From CAVQBC01 sp963848415 (GTDB lineage Bacteria; Actinomycetota; Thermoleophilia; Solirubrobacterales; Solirubrobacteraceae), in the NCBI GenBank assembly GCA_963848415.1, contig CAWKDN010000001.1:3038001-3102000 (forward strand): a DNA stretch of 64,000 nt, given 5' to 3'. The stretch's first letter is position 1. Every line of letters begins with the position of its first letter. Positions 1 to 7,796 of the stretch are shown piece by piece. The position numbers and the translations under genes are program-made. The notes beneath the pieces were generated by a model that was not told the DNA's origin, made no database searches, and worked only from the letters and a program-made list of their open reading frames with translations.

Positions 1-544
1 GGCCGAGGCCGTTGAGCGTGTACATCACGGTCTTGTCGTCGATGACCTGGATGTTGCCGCCCGTCGACGCCGACCGCACGGCGATCGACAGCGGCACCTT
101 CTCCACCTGCAGCGGGCCCGCCTCGACGGTGACCAGCTGCCCGCCGTCGGCGCCGCGGTACTGCGTCTGCACGTGGGAGGCGATCTGCTCGGCGGCGGCG
201 TAGCCGTCGTCGGCCGAGGGCTTCCACGTCGACCAGTTCGCCGGCCCGTCGTCCGATCCGGTGCCGGCGATCAGCAGGCCGCCGAGCAGGAGCGCGGCCG
301 CGCCGAGGCCGACCAGCGCGCCCAGCACGAAGCCGAAGCGTGAGCGGTAGCGCGACGGCGGCAGCTTGGCCGGCCTGACCGGCTCGGGCTCGGCCTCGTC
401 GACGGGCGCGTCGGCGAACGCCGCGTCCTGCACGCGCTCCGGGGGCTTCTCCTCCAGCCAGCCCTGGCGGGCCTCCTCGTCGCCGTGGCCGTCCGGGTCG
501 GGCCGGCCGGCGGGGGAGGGGGGCGGGATCAGATCACTGGCCAC
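1..544 (-). CDS. Membrane-anchored hypothetical protein, 3' end missing
   Basis: No family recognised. The reading frame opens with a GTG at 544 and runs off the left edge, giving about 181 residues without a stop. It has an acidic, proline-rich cytoplasmic head (about residues 1-65), one hydrophobic segment (about 70-95, rich in Gly, Ala and Leu), then a polar extracytoplasmic part starting GTGSDDGPANWSTWKP. The start codon lies inside the 3' end of the FtsH-like gene (16-base overlap), so the two are probably co-transcribed and translationally coupled. It may be a partner or substrate of that protease, but this rests on gene order only. The frame was derived by hand because it lacks an ATG and is incomplete. 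Confidence 0.65.
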   Translation of the reverse strand, partial: MASDLIPPPSPAGRPDPDGHGDEEARQGWLEEKPPERVQDAAFADAPVDEAEPEPVRPAKLPPSRYRSRFGFVLGALVGLGAAALLLGGLLIAGTGSDDGPANWSTWKPSADDGYAAAEQIASHVQTQYRGADGGQLVTVEAGPLQVEKVPLSIAVRSASTGGNIQVIDDKTVMYTLNGLG

Positions 545-3030
545 GACGCCTCGTCGAGCAGGTTGATGTCGGGCTTTGAGAGCTCGGCCGCGTCGAGCAC
601 CTCGGTGACCTCGTCGCCGTGCAGCTCGCGGCGGGCGACCAGCACGTCGGCGACCTGCTCGGTGCCGGCCTTGTTGTGCTGGATCGTGTTGTAGGCGACC
701 ACGAACGCCTGGCCGAGCAGGCCGGCGACGAGCTTGCGCTTGCCGGGGTCGGAGAGGATCGACTGCAGCGGGTCGGAGGCGAACGGGCCGCCGCCGCCCG
801 AGCGGTGCATGATCTGCGAGCCGAGGTGCTCGAAGCGGTCCATCGCCCGCGTCTCCTCCTCCTCGCGCGCCTCGGGGTTCTCGATCCGGTCGGAGAGGTC
901 CATCGGCTGCGGCGCCATCGCCGCGTAGCCGACCATCATCGCCGCGCGCGCGGTGACCGAGTGCACGTCGCCGCCGACGCCGGTGGTGTTCTGGCCGTAG
1001 AAGACGTACTCGGCCGCCATCGCCCCGAGCGTGTGGATGAGGTTCGCGACCTCCTCCGAGCGCCAGGACACGAAGCGGTCCTCGATGCGCATCGCCTGGT
1101 GGTGGCCGCCGGAGTCCCCGCGCTTGCGGATGGAGAGCCGGGTGGAGAGCAGGTTCTCGTTGTAGAGGTGGCTGCAGACCGCGTGGCCGGCCTCGTGGAT
1201 GGCGATCGAGCGCTCCTCGTGGGCGACGTAGGGCTGGCCGACGGCGACGCCGGCCTCGACCGTGGTCATCGCCTCCACCAGGTCCTTCCAGGCGAACCGC
1301 TCGCGGCCGTCGGAGTGCGCGTAGGTCAGCGCCAGCGAGCAGACCTGGTCGATCATCGCCGGCGAGTAGCCGTTGGTGATGCGCGCGACCTCGTCGCGGC
1401 GCTTCGGGGTGTCGAGCTCGTCCTCGTGGGCCACCTTGCGCAGGTAGAGGTCGAAGATGTCGCGCCGGTCCTCCCACGTCGGGGTGCGGAAGTAGATGTG
1501 GCGGCCCATTCGCCCGGGACGGATCAGCGCCGGGTCGAGCTGCTCGATCGGGACGTTGCAGGCGCCGATGAAGTAGATCTCCTCCTTGCGCGGGCGCGGC
1601 GGGCGCATCCGCAGCGAGGCGCCGCCGATGCGGCGCGGCACGAAGTAGAGCGCGTCGAGGAAGGTGTTGAAGCGGTTGGTGAGGATGCGCTTGGTCAGCG
1701 GCGGGTCGTCGATGCCGTCCATGACCACCAGCAGCTGGTTGAGCGCGAGGCCGCCGCCCATCCCCATGCCGCCGGGCATCATGAACTTCTCGAAGCCGCC
1801 GGCCGCGCGCTGCAGGATCTCCGGGTACGGCGAGGCCGGCTTGTCCGAGCGCATCGCGAAGAGCTTGTCGCGCCACTGCGCCGACTCGACCACCAGGTCG
1901 CCGTCCGGGGTCAGCGCGCCCTGCGGGCCGAAGAACAGCAGGTCGTGGATCGACGGCGCGCCCCAGCCGGGCCTAAAGCCAGTCCCGAGCGACTGGCGCC
2001 GGGTGCCGACGGCGTCGATCTCGTCGATGAACACGATGCACTGGCCGCCCCACTTGGCCGCGAGCTTCTTGGCCTTGCGCGCGAGGAAGCGGACCAGCAC
2101 GGCGTCCATCCCGATGAACGTCTGGGCGAAGCCGGAGCCGGGGATGGTCACGAACGGGCAGTTGAAGCTCGTGGCGATCGCCTTGGAGAGCATCGTCTTG
2201 CCGGTGCCGGGAGCGCCGAGGAAGAGCACGCCGCGCTCGCGCTTGCCGCCGGCCTTCTCGAACTCCTCGCCCGACTGCCACAGCGAGACGACGCGGGTGA
2301 TCTCATCCTTGGCCTCGACCTGGCCGCGGACGTCGGCGAGCTTGACGCCCCAGTCCGCGTCGCCCGGCTCGTAGCCCTTGATCTGCCCGACGCCGAGCAG
2401 CAGCAGCGGCCCGAAGAGGATCAGGAAGTTGGCGAAGAAGAGGATGAAGATGATCGGCAGGTAGGCGAACATCATCGGCGCGAAGGCGCCGACCAGGTCG
2501 CCGATGGTGGCCAGCCCGCCGAAGATCGACGCGTCGCCGCCCGAGAACGCGTTGTAGATCATCGCGGCCAGGGTCAGGATCGCCACGAAGCTGAAGAGCC
2601 ACACGACCGTGCGGAACTTCTTGCGCCAGTACCAGACGCGCCGCCGGGAGACGACGTCGTGCTCCTTGAGCTCGTCCTCGGCGCCGTAGATGGAGGGCGA
2701 CGGGATCAGCCGGTGGGCGAGGACATCGATCAGCCCGCGGAAGATGACGACGCCGAAGAAAGTCCCGACCAGCGACCACAGCAGGCTCCACTCCGCCCAC
2801 GAGCGCAGCAGGACGAAGAGCACCGGGCTGGTGAGCACCGCGACGATCGAGGCGGCGCGGCTGAGCCGGCGCCATTCGTGCGCGAGGGAGACGGCCTGCT
2901 CGTTGACGCGACGCTTCACTGGAATGGGGAGCCCCTCATCCTCCGGCGGATAGGCCGGAAAGTGTAGGCGGCGCGGCCTCGCGCGGTACCGCCCGTCCGT
3001 CCAGGCGGTCTCGACCGGGCGCGGAGTCAC
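529..3030 (-). CDS. FtsH-like membrane AAA+ zinc protease (M41) with large ATPase inserts
   Basis: ATP-dependent membrane metalloprotease of 833 residues; typical FtsH is 600-700. Hydrophobic segments lie at about 59-77, 84-100, 142-160 and 183-214, more than the usual two. The Walker A GAPGTGKT is at 272-279, a pore-loop-like GSGFAQTFIGMD near 298, Walker B CIVFIDEIDAVG at 331-342, the second region of homology with LDPALIRPGRMGRH near 498, and the zinc motif HEAGH at 612-616. Between Walker B and LNQLLVVMDG there are about 85 extra residues, and about 40 more before the RPGR arginine region; both are absent from ordinary FtsH. The GTG start overlaps the upstream marR-like stop by four bases (GTGA). 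It probably degrades membrane or damaged proteins, and a divergent substrate range is likely. Confidence 0.9.
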   Translation of the reverse strand: MTPRPVETAWTDGRYRARPRRLHFPAYPPEDEGLPIPVKRRVNEQAVSLAHEWRRLSRAASIVAVLTSPVLFVLLRSWAEWSLLWSLVGTFFGVVIFRGLIDVLAHRLIPSPSIYGAEDELKEHDVVSRRRVWYWRKKFRTVVWLFSFVAILTLAAMIYNAFSGGDASIFGGLATIGDLVGAFAPMMFAYLPIIFILFFANFLILFGPLLLLGVGQIKGYEPGDADWGVKLADVRGQVEAKDEITRVVSLWQSGEEFEKAGGKRERGVLFLGAPGTGKTMLSKAIATSFNCPFVTIPGSGFAQTFIGMDAVLVRFLARKAKKLAAKWGGQCIVFIDEIDAVGTRRQSLGTGFRPGWGAPSIHDLLFFGPQGALTPDGDLVVESAQWRDKLFAMRSDKPASPYPEILQRAAGGFEKFMMPGGMGMGGGLALNQLLVVMDGIDDPPLTKRILTNRFNTFLDALYFVPRRIGGASLRMRPPRPRKEEIYFIGACNVPIEQLDPALIRPGRMGRHIYFRTPTWEDRRDIFDLYLRKVAHEDELDTPKRRDEVARITNGYSPAMIDQVCSLALTYAHSDGRERFAWKDLVEAMTTVEAGVAVGQPYVAHEERSIAIHEAGHAVCSHLYNENLLSTRLSIRKRGDSGGHHQAMRIEDRFVSWRSEEVANLIHTLGAMAAEYVFYGQNTTGVGGDVHSVTARAAMMVGYAAMAPQPMDLSDRIENPEAREEEETRAMDRFEHLGSQIMHRSGGGGPFASDPLQSILSDPGKRKLVAGLLGQAFVVAYNTIQHNKAGTEQVADVLVARRELHGDEVTEVLDAAELSKPDINLLDEASWPVI

Positions 3031-3557
3031 CCGGCCAGCAGCACGCCTAGGAACGCGGTGACGGCGGTGAGGCTCGCCTCGTCGCTCGCGTCGACGGCCT
3101 GCTCCAGGGCGGCGCCCAGCGGGGCGAGCCGGCGCTCCCCGAAGCGCCTCGCGGAGTCGCTGAGCGTGACGAGCACGCGCCGGCGGTCCTGCGGGTCAGG
3201 CTCGCGCCGCGCCATCCCGGCCGCCTCGAGGCGGTCCACGAGCGCCGTCGTGGACGCCGACGAGAGCCCGAGCCCGGCCCCCAGCTCGCCCACCGGTAGC
3301 GGGCGCGCGCCGGCGGCGTCGAGCACGCGCAGCGCGCGCACGTCGGTCGGGTGCAGGCCGCTCGCCTGGGCGAGGTCGGCGCCGACCGGTGCCGGGACGG
3401 CCGCGCGCGGCTGCTGGCGGGCGCCGAGGCGCGGCGGGCCAATCGCCTCATCACCCGCCGGGAGGGCTGGGTCAAGCGGTTCGCCGACGTCGTCTACCCG
3501 CTGCGGGACGGCCGGGCGCTGGTGATCGAGATCACGCTGGAGCCGGACCGGCGCCAC
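3027..3557 (-). CDS. MarR-family transcriptional regulator, 5' end doubtful
   Basis: A winged-helix repressor domain is clear from about residue 60: GLHPTDVRALRVLDAAG, the recognition-helix region LSSASTTALVDRLEAAGM, and the wing EPDPQDRRRVLVTLSD. This matches MarR proteins, which usually begin only 30-40 residues before that point. The first 55-60 residues of the open frame do not look like MarR; on the opposite strand the same DNA encodes a well-formed protein tail (3411-3566). The real N-terminal helix is therefore either missing or replaced, and no good in-frame alternative start is visible. The stop overlaps the GTG of the FtsH-like gene, so it may regulate that operon. The regulator domain is confident; the start and functionality are not. 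Confidence 0.7.
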   Translation of the reverse strand: MAPVRLQRDLDHQRPAVPQRVDDVGEPLDPALPAGDEAIGPPRLGARQQPRAAVPAPVGADLAQASGLHPTDVRALRVLDAAGARPLPVGELGAGLGLSSASTTALVDRLEAAGMARREPDPQDRRRVLVTLSDSARRFGERRLAPLGAALEQAVDASDEASLTAVTAFLGVLLAG

Positions 3558-3566
3558 CTATCCTGA
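3411..3566 (+). pseudogene. 3' remnant of an unidentified gene
   Basis: A plus-strand frame ending at TGA 3566 reads as the natural C-terminus of a protein: an Arg-rich helix then ITRREGWVKRFADVVYPL and a final strand with ALVIEITLEP. Third codon positions are almost all G or C and the composition is balanced, unlike antisense translations elsewhere in the window. No matching 5' part is present, because the DNA to the left is the intact MarR wing and recognition helix on the other strand. I cannot name the family. It is most simply a truncated gene left by a deletion or rearrangement near 3400, or by an assembly join. Confidence 0.45.
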
Positions 3567-3574
3567 AGGGCGCG

Positions 3575-4123
3575 ATGCGCGCCATCTTCCTCTTCGTCGC
3601 CGGCACGGCGCTCATGCTCGGCGGCTGCGGCGGAGGCGATGAGCCACGCGAGCCGCCGCCCGCGCCGGTCCGCCTGACCGTGACCGCCCCGAGCGACGCC
3701 ACGACCGTCCGCGCCGAGGGGGTCGAGGTCCGCGGCACGGTGTCCCCGGCGCGCGCGCGCGTGCTCGTCCGCGGCCGGCGCGTCCGGGTCACGGACGGCG
3801 CGTTCGCGGCCAGCGTGCCGCTGAAGGAGGGCGCCAACGTGATCGACGTCGCCGCCAGCGCCCGTGGCTCGGCGTCGGCCTGGAGCGCCGTGCGGATCAC
3901 CCGGCGCACCACCGTCACGGTGCCCGACCTGGCCGGCACCGAGGCCGAGCTGGCAGCCGGCGAGCTGCGGCGGATCGGCCTGCGGGCGGTCGTCGACGAG
4001 GCCGGCGGCCTGTTCGAGCCGCTGATCGGCGGCCCATGGGTCGTGTGCGAGAGCGACCCGCCCGCCGGCGAGGAGGTCAAGGAGGGCGGCGAGGTCAAGC
4101 TGAGCGTGCAGAAGCGCTGCTAG
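3575..4123 (+). CDS. Secreted PASTA-domain lipoprotein
   Basis: 182 residues starting at ATG 3575, chosen because it begins a classic lipoprotein signal, MRAIFLFVAGTALMLGGC, with the lipobox Cys at 18. The mature protein has a Pro-rich spacer, a beta-sandwich-like domain (about 32-108; TVTAPSDATTVRAEGVEVRG resembles bacterial Big/Glucodextranase-B repeats) and a C-terminal PASTA domain (about 112-182; TVPDLAGTEAELAAGELRRI through SDPPAGEEVKEGGEVKLSV). PASTA domains bind muropeptides or beta-lactam-like ligands, so it probably sits on the cell surface and touches peptidoglycan. The Ser/Thr kinase downstream on the opposite strand is a plausible functional partner, since PASTA modules often belong to such kinases; that link is inference. 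Confidence 0.85.
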   Translation: MRAIFLFVAGTALMLGGCGGGDEPREPPPAPVRLTVTAPSDATTVRAEGVEVRGTVSPARARVLVRGRRVRVTDGAFAASVPLKEGANVIDVAASARGSASAWSAVRITRRTTVTVPDLAGTEAELAAGELRRIGLRAVVDEAGGLFEPLIGGPWVVCESDPPAGEEVKEGGEVKLSVQKRC

Positions 4124-4196
4124 GCCGGCCGGGCACGGCTCGCTCTCGGCCGTCGCGTCGCCCTGACGGAACCCCGCTGGTAGGGGGTCAAGTTCC

Positions 4197-4313
4197 ACCG
4201 GCATTTCTTCAGCATCCGGCCGAATCGCCGCTCGGTGCTGAGGTTATGCCGGTAGGAGCGGCACAAGTGCAGCACCGTGGCGAGAAAGCAGCCGATGCTG
4301 AGGAAATGCCGGT
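4197..4313. repeat. Three copies of a 20-bp repeat, one inverted
   Basis: The intergenic stretch between two convergent genes holds GATGCTGAAGAAATGCCGGT on the minus strand (4197-4216), GGTGCTGAGGTTATGCCGGT (4234-4253) and GATGCTGAGGAAATGCCGGT (4294-4313) on the plus strand. The outer copies differ at one base; the middle copy differs at three. Copies 2 and 3 are exactly 60 bp apart, and copies 1 and 2 can pair as a hairpin. No gene is visible here. It may be a repetitive extragenic element, a set of protein-binding sites or a transcript-end structure. Confidence 0.7.
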
Positions 4314-4392
4314 TGGGCGCCAGGGCACCTCAGTCCACCCTCGGTGCGGGGGTTCCGTTACGAGCCCGGAGCCGACCCGCGACCGCCCGGTC

Positions 4393-5988
4393 TCAGACGT
4401 CCGGCGTCGCGGCGATCAGGCCGATCTTCGCCTTCCCGCGCTCGCGCACGACGCCGAACACGATCCGGCCCTCGATCGGACCGGCGTCGTCGCGCTCGAC
4501 GCGATAGCGCCCTTCGGCACGGCCGACCGAGCCGCCGCGGGCCTGGAGGGCCTCGACGTCGTAGCTCGTCGTCGCGTTGGTGGCGAACTGGCTGCGGTAG
4601 GCCTCGAGCACCGCCGCCCGACCGCTCTGGACGTCGGCCGCGCCGACGCCGGCGCGGCGGGCGTCGCGGGCGAGCGTGCGGGCCATCGCCTGGTCGTCCT
4701 CGCCGCCGTAGGCCACCGCGAAGTCGGCCACGACGTCGCGGACCTCGTCCGCGGACACCGGGCCCGTCTCCTCCTCGCCACCCCCGCCGCCGGGGAGGCC
4801 GCCGCCCACGGCGACCGCGGCCACCAGCAGCGCGGCGAGCGCGCCCAGGCCGAAGGCGAACGCGCCGGGGCGCCGGCGGGCGCGCTTGACCTTCACGAGC
4901 GGCGGTCGCTCACGGTCGGCCGGCTCGGACGCCGGCGGCGCTGCGGGCGGCGGCGGACCGTCGACCCGGGCCGTCGGCTCGGGCGCCGGCGGCGCGCCGG
5001 CGTGGTGGGTCGTCTCCGGGCGCAGCTGGGTGGTCGCGGCGGGCGCGTGCCCGTTGCCGTTCGTCTCGCGCGCCGGCGTGCCGGCCCACAGCCCGCCCTC
5101 GACCGGCGCGGCCGGGCCGCGGGCGACGCTGCGCTCGACCTCGGTGATCGTCTCTCCGTGGGCGGCGGCCACCGCCGCGCGGCCGAGGTCGCCGGCCGAC
5201 GGGTAGCGGTCGGCGGGTGTCTTGGCCAGCGCCCGCAGCAGCACGCGGTCGAACGCGGCCGGCACGCCCTCGGTGGCCGACGGCAGGGGCGGCGCGTCGT
5301 GGAGGTGGGCGAGCAGCGTCGCCGGCACGGTGCCGCGCGGGAACGGCACCCCGCCGGTCAGGGCCGTGTAGAGCACGCAGCCCAGCGCGTAGACGTCCGA
5401 GCGCGCGTCGGTGCGCTCGCCGCGCAGGTGCTCGGGCGACATGAAGTCCACGCTGCCGATCCACTCGCCGGACTCGGTCAGCCGCGCGTCGGACCCCGCC
5501 ACGCGCGTGAGCCCGAAGTCCGACAGGTAGACGTGCTCGGTCCCGGGCCCGCCGGTGATCAGGAAGTTCGCCGGCTTGACGTCGCGGTGCACGAGCCCGG
5601 CGCCGTGGGCGGCGTCTAGCGCGAGCCCGACCTGGGCCACGATCGCCGCCGCGCGGCGCGGGTCCAGGCGGCCCTCGCGGCGCAGCAGCGCCTGCAGGTC
5701 GGTGCCGCGCACGTAGCGCATGACCAGGTAGAGCTGGCCGTCCTCCTCCCCGGCGGCGTGCACGGGGATGACGTTCGGATGGTCGATCGAGGCGGCCAGC
5801 CGCGACTCGCGCTCGAAGCGCTCGCGGAAGGCCGGGTCCGCCGCCCGGTCGGAGGCGATCAGCTTCACCGCGACGGGGCGCGCGAGGCTCAGCTGGGTGG
5901 CGCGATAGACGACGCCCATGCCGCCGCGTCCGGCGATCGTCTCGATCCGGCAGCCGGCGAACTCCGCGCCTGGGATGAGGTCAGGCAC
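4393..5988 (-). CDS. Ser/Thr protein kinase with extracellular NTF2/SnoaL-like domain
   Basis: 531 residues. The N-terminal Hanks-type kinase domain (about 12-275) has the glycine loop GRGGMGVVYRA, catalytic lysine VAVK, HRDVKPANF, DFG in LSDFGL, and an APE-equivalent SPEH. A Pro/Ala/Thr-rich linker follows, then a basic stop KRARRRPG and a transmembrane helix (about 375-395). The exterior part (about 410-531) lacks PASTA repeats; it looks like an NTF2/SnoaL-type domain, with VRDVVADFAVAYGG followed by alternating strands ending IGLIAATPDV. This is a PknB-like receptor kinase whose sensor probably binds a small ligand. The upstream gene on the same strand, 45 bp away, is also a SnoaL-fold protein. 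Confidence 0.9.
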   Translation of the reverse strand: MPDLIPGAEFAGCRIETIAGRGGMGVVYRATQLSLARPVAVKLIASDRAADPAFRERFERESRLAASIDHPNVIPVHAAGEEDGQLYLVMRYVRGTDLQALLRREGRLDPRRAAAIVAQVGLALDAAHGAGLVHRDVKPANFLITGGPGTEHVYLSDFGLTRVAGSDARLTESGEWIGSVDFMSPEHLRGERTDARSDVYALGCVLYTALTGGVPFPRGTVPATLLAHLHDAPPLPSATEGVPAAFDRVLLRALAKTPADRYPSAGDLGRAAVAAAHGETITEVERSVARGPAAPVEGGLWAGTPARETNGNGHAPAATTQLRPETTHHAGAPPAPEPTARVDGPPPPAAPPASEPADRERPPLVKVKRARRRPGAFAFGLGALAALLVAAVAVGGGLPGGGGGEEETGPVSADEVRDVVADFAVAYGGEDDQAMARTLARDARRAGVGAADVQSGRAAVLEAYRSQFATNATTSYDVEALQARGGSVGRAEGRYRVERDDAGPIEGRIVFGVVRERGKAKIGLIAATPDV

Positions 5989-6033
5989 GCCCAGATTGTG
6001 ACGGACGGCGCGTTCGCACTCGTGCGGTTCCGC

Positions 6034-6531
6034 TCAAAGTCCGAGCCGGCGGCGGGCCTGGACCCCGATCCCGGCCGCGCCGAGCGCGATCCGCTCCCCG
6101 CTCGAGCCCTGGGCGGGCCACAGTCCGAGCTGCCGCAGCGAGGAGGTCACGTCGTAGTAGGAGTGCTCGCGGCACACCCGCCCGTCACGGAAGGTGAACA
6201 GGTCGGTGCCGGTCGTCTCCAGCCGCCGCCCCGTGGCCGGCAGCCCGATCCACAGCGGCCCGGTGTTGCGCGCCTCGCAGTGCCACGGCTCCGCAACACG
6301 GTCGCCGGCGGCCAGCACCGGCTCGCGCAGCGACCAGCGGATCTCGGTGAACGCCGCGAAGAAGGCGGCGACGTGGCCGCGGTAGGCCGCGCGGCCGTGC
6401 AGCGGCGCCGGCAGCGTCGGATCCCAGTACTCGATGTCGTCGGTGACGTGGACGAGCACCTGCTCGGGATCGCCGGACTCCCAGGCGCGCTGCCAGGTGT
6501 CGAAGAACGCGTCCGCCCAGCCGTCATTCAT
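6034..6531 (-). CDS. SnoaL-like (NTF2-fold) polyketide-cyclase/ester-cyclase family protein
   Basis: 165 residues of the NTF2-like superfamily. The typical opening helix is FFDTWQRAWESGDPEQVLVHV, then DDIEYWDP, AYRGHVAAFFAAF and the strand pair TGRRLETTGTDLFTFRDGRV with a following H-S-Y-Y-D segment. Members are cyclases, hydratases or orphan ligand binders; conserved acidic and histidine residues suggest a catalytic pocket but no substrate can be named. Its ATG shares four bases (ATGA) with the stop of the GH3 gene upstream, and the kinase follows 45 bp later, so gh3-snoaL-kinase looks like one transcription unit. Confidence 0.85.
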   Translation of the reverse strand: MNDGWADAFFDTWQRAWESGDPEQVLVHVTDDIEYWDPTLPAPLHGRAAYRGHVAAFFAAFTEIRWSLREPVLAAGDRVAEPWHCEARNTGPLWIGLPATGRRLETTGTDLFTFRDGRVCREHSYYDVTSSLRQLGLWPAQGSSGERIALGAAGIGVQARRRLGL

Positions 6532-7718
6532 AGCCGCTCCTGGAGTCGCAGTACCCGGCCCGCCGCCTCCCGCACTCGCGCGCGCAGCGCCTTGGACTCA
6601 CGGGCGCGCGCGAGCAGGTGGCGGTAGACGCGCAGCGCCGAGCCGGGGCCGGTCAGCAGCACGAGGTCGACGCCGGCGCGGACCGAGCGCTCGGCCGCGA
6701 GCTCGACCGGCCCGCGGCGGGTGACCGCCGCGGCCTCGAGCGAGTCGGTGATCGCCACGCCGCCGAACCCGAGCCGGCGCCGCAGCAACCCCTCGACGAT
6801 CGCCTCGGACTGCGAGGCGATCCGGCCGCGGTCGACGGCGGGATGCACGGCGTGGCCGATCATGACCAGCGGCGCGCCCGCCTCGATGCCGGCGCGGAAG
6901 GGCGACAGCGCCGGCGCGCCGCGGACGGTGGCCGGCCCCTCGTCGGTGTTCACGCGCGCGCCGCCGAGGCCGGGGAAGTGCTTGAGCGTCGGCGCGACGC
7001 CGCCGGCGCGCCAGCCGCGGACCGCGGCGCGCACGGCGCTCTCCGCCTGGCCGGGGTCGCTGCTGAACGCGCGCCCGGCGAGCGCGGACGCGGCGACCGA
7101 GGTCACGTCGGCGACCGGCGCGAGCGTCACGTTGACGCCCGCCGCCCGCAGCCCGGCGCCGGCGGCGCGCGCCGAGGCGCCCACCCGGCCGGACGCGGCC
7201 TGCTCCGGCGGGCTGTCCGCGGGCCCGACCCAGGGCACGATCCGCACCGGCCCGCCCTCCTGGTCGACGCAGACGATCGTCCCACGCCCGCCGGCGCGGC
7301 GGACGGTCCGCGTGAGCGCCCGCGTCTGCCCGGGGCGGCGCACGTTGTCGCCGAACAGGATCACCCCGGCCGCGCGGCGCTCGCGCAGCGCGCGGCGCAC
7401 GTAGTCCGGGACGCGGGAGCCGGCGAAGCTCAGCACGATCAGCCGTCCGACCCGCTGCTCGAGCGAGAGCCGGTCGACGGGGTCGGCCGCGCGCCGGCCG
7501 TCGCCGGGGGCAGGGCGCTCCGCGGCGGGCCCGGCGGCCGGCGCGGGCGCCTTCCGCGGCGGATCGCCGCCGCTGCCCGCGCCGAACGCCGCGCCCGCGA
7601 GCGCGGCGCAGGCCGCGAGCGCCGACAGCGCGACGCGGCGCCGGCGCAGCACCGCCCGCCGGGCGGCGCGGCGGCGAGCGGCGCGGTCGGGCTCCTGCGG
7701 CGCTGACACCCGGCGCAT
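6528..7718 (-). CDS. Glycoside hydrolase family 3 (NagZ-like), exported or membrane-anchored
   Basis: 396 residues from ATG 7718; the open frame extends further upstream but that part is Arg-rich antisense noise. A basic head followed by VALSALAACAALAGAAFGAG gives a signal peptide or anchor (about residues 25-50). The GH3 TIM barrel follows: LSLEQRVGRLIVLSFAG, VDQEGGPVRI, the hallmark KHFPGLGG and the nucleophile motif ITDSLEA. In true NagZ the KHFPGHG loop continues to a DSH triad carrying the acid/base His; here the loop reads GLGGARVNTDEGP, without either His. It may therefore use another acid/base or have shifted substrate. Peptidoglycan-derived sugars are the likely target by family. Confidence 0.88.
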   Translation of the reverse strand: MRRVSAPQEPDRAARRRAARRAVLRRRRVALSALAACAALAGAAFGAGSGGDPPRKAPAPAAGPAAERPAPGDGRRAADPVDRLSLEQRVGRLIVLSFAGSRVPDYVRRALRERRAAGVILFGDNVRRPGQTRALTRTVRRAGGRGTIVCVDQEGGPVRIVPWVGPADSPPEQAASGRVGASARAAGAGLRAAGVNVTLAPVADVTSVAASALAGRAFSSDPGQAESAVRAAVRGWRAGGVAPTLKHFPGLGGARVNTDEGPATVRGAPALSPFRAGIEAGAPLVMIGHAVHPAVDRGRIASQSEAIVEGLLRRRLGFGGVAITDSLEAAAVTRRGPVELAAERSVRAGVDLVLLTGPGSALRVYRHLLARARESKALRARVREAAGRVLRLQERL

Positions 7719-7796
7719 CTTGTCGCCCGCGGCGGACCGCCGGCGCGACGGTCGCTGTGGCAAGGTTCCGGCGGTCGAGCGCAGGGGGAGATCAGC

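Noticed and set aside
619..2967. 782-codon plus-strand open frame opposite the FtsH-like gene
   Set aside because: Val/Asp/Arg-rich antisense translation of a gene with all FtsH motifs; GC-rich codon bias keeps the opposite frame open.
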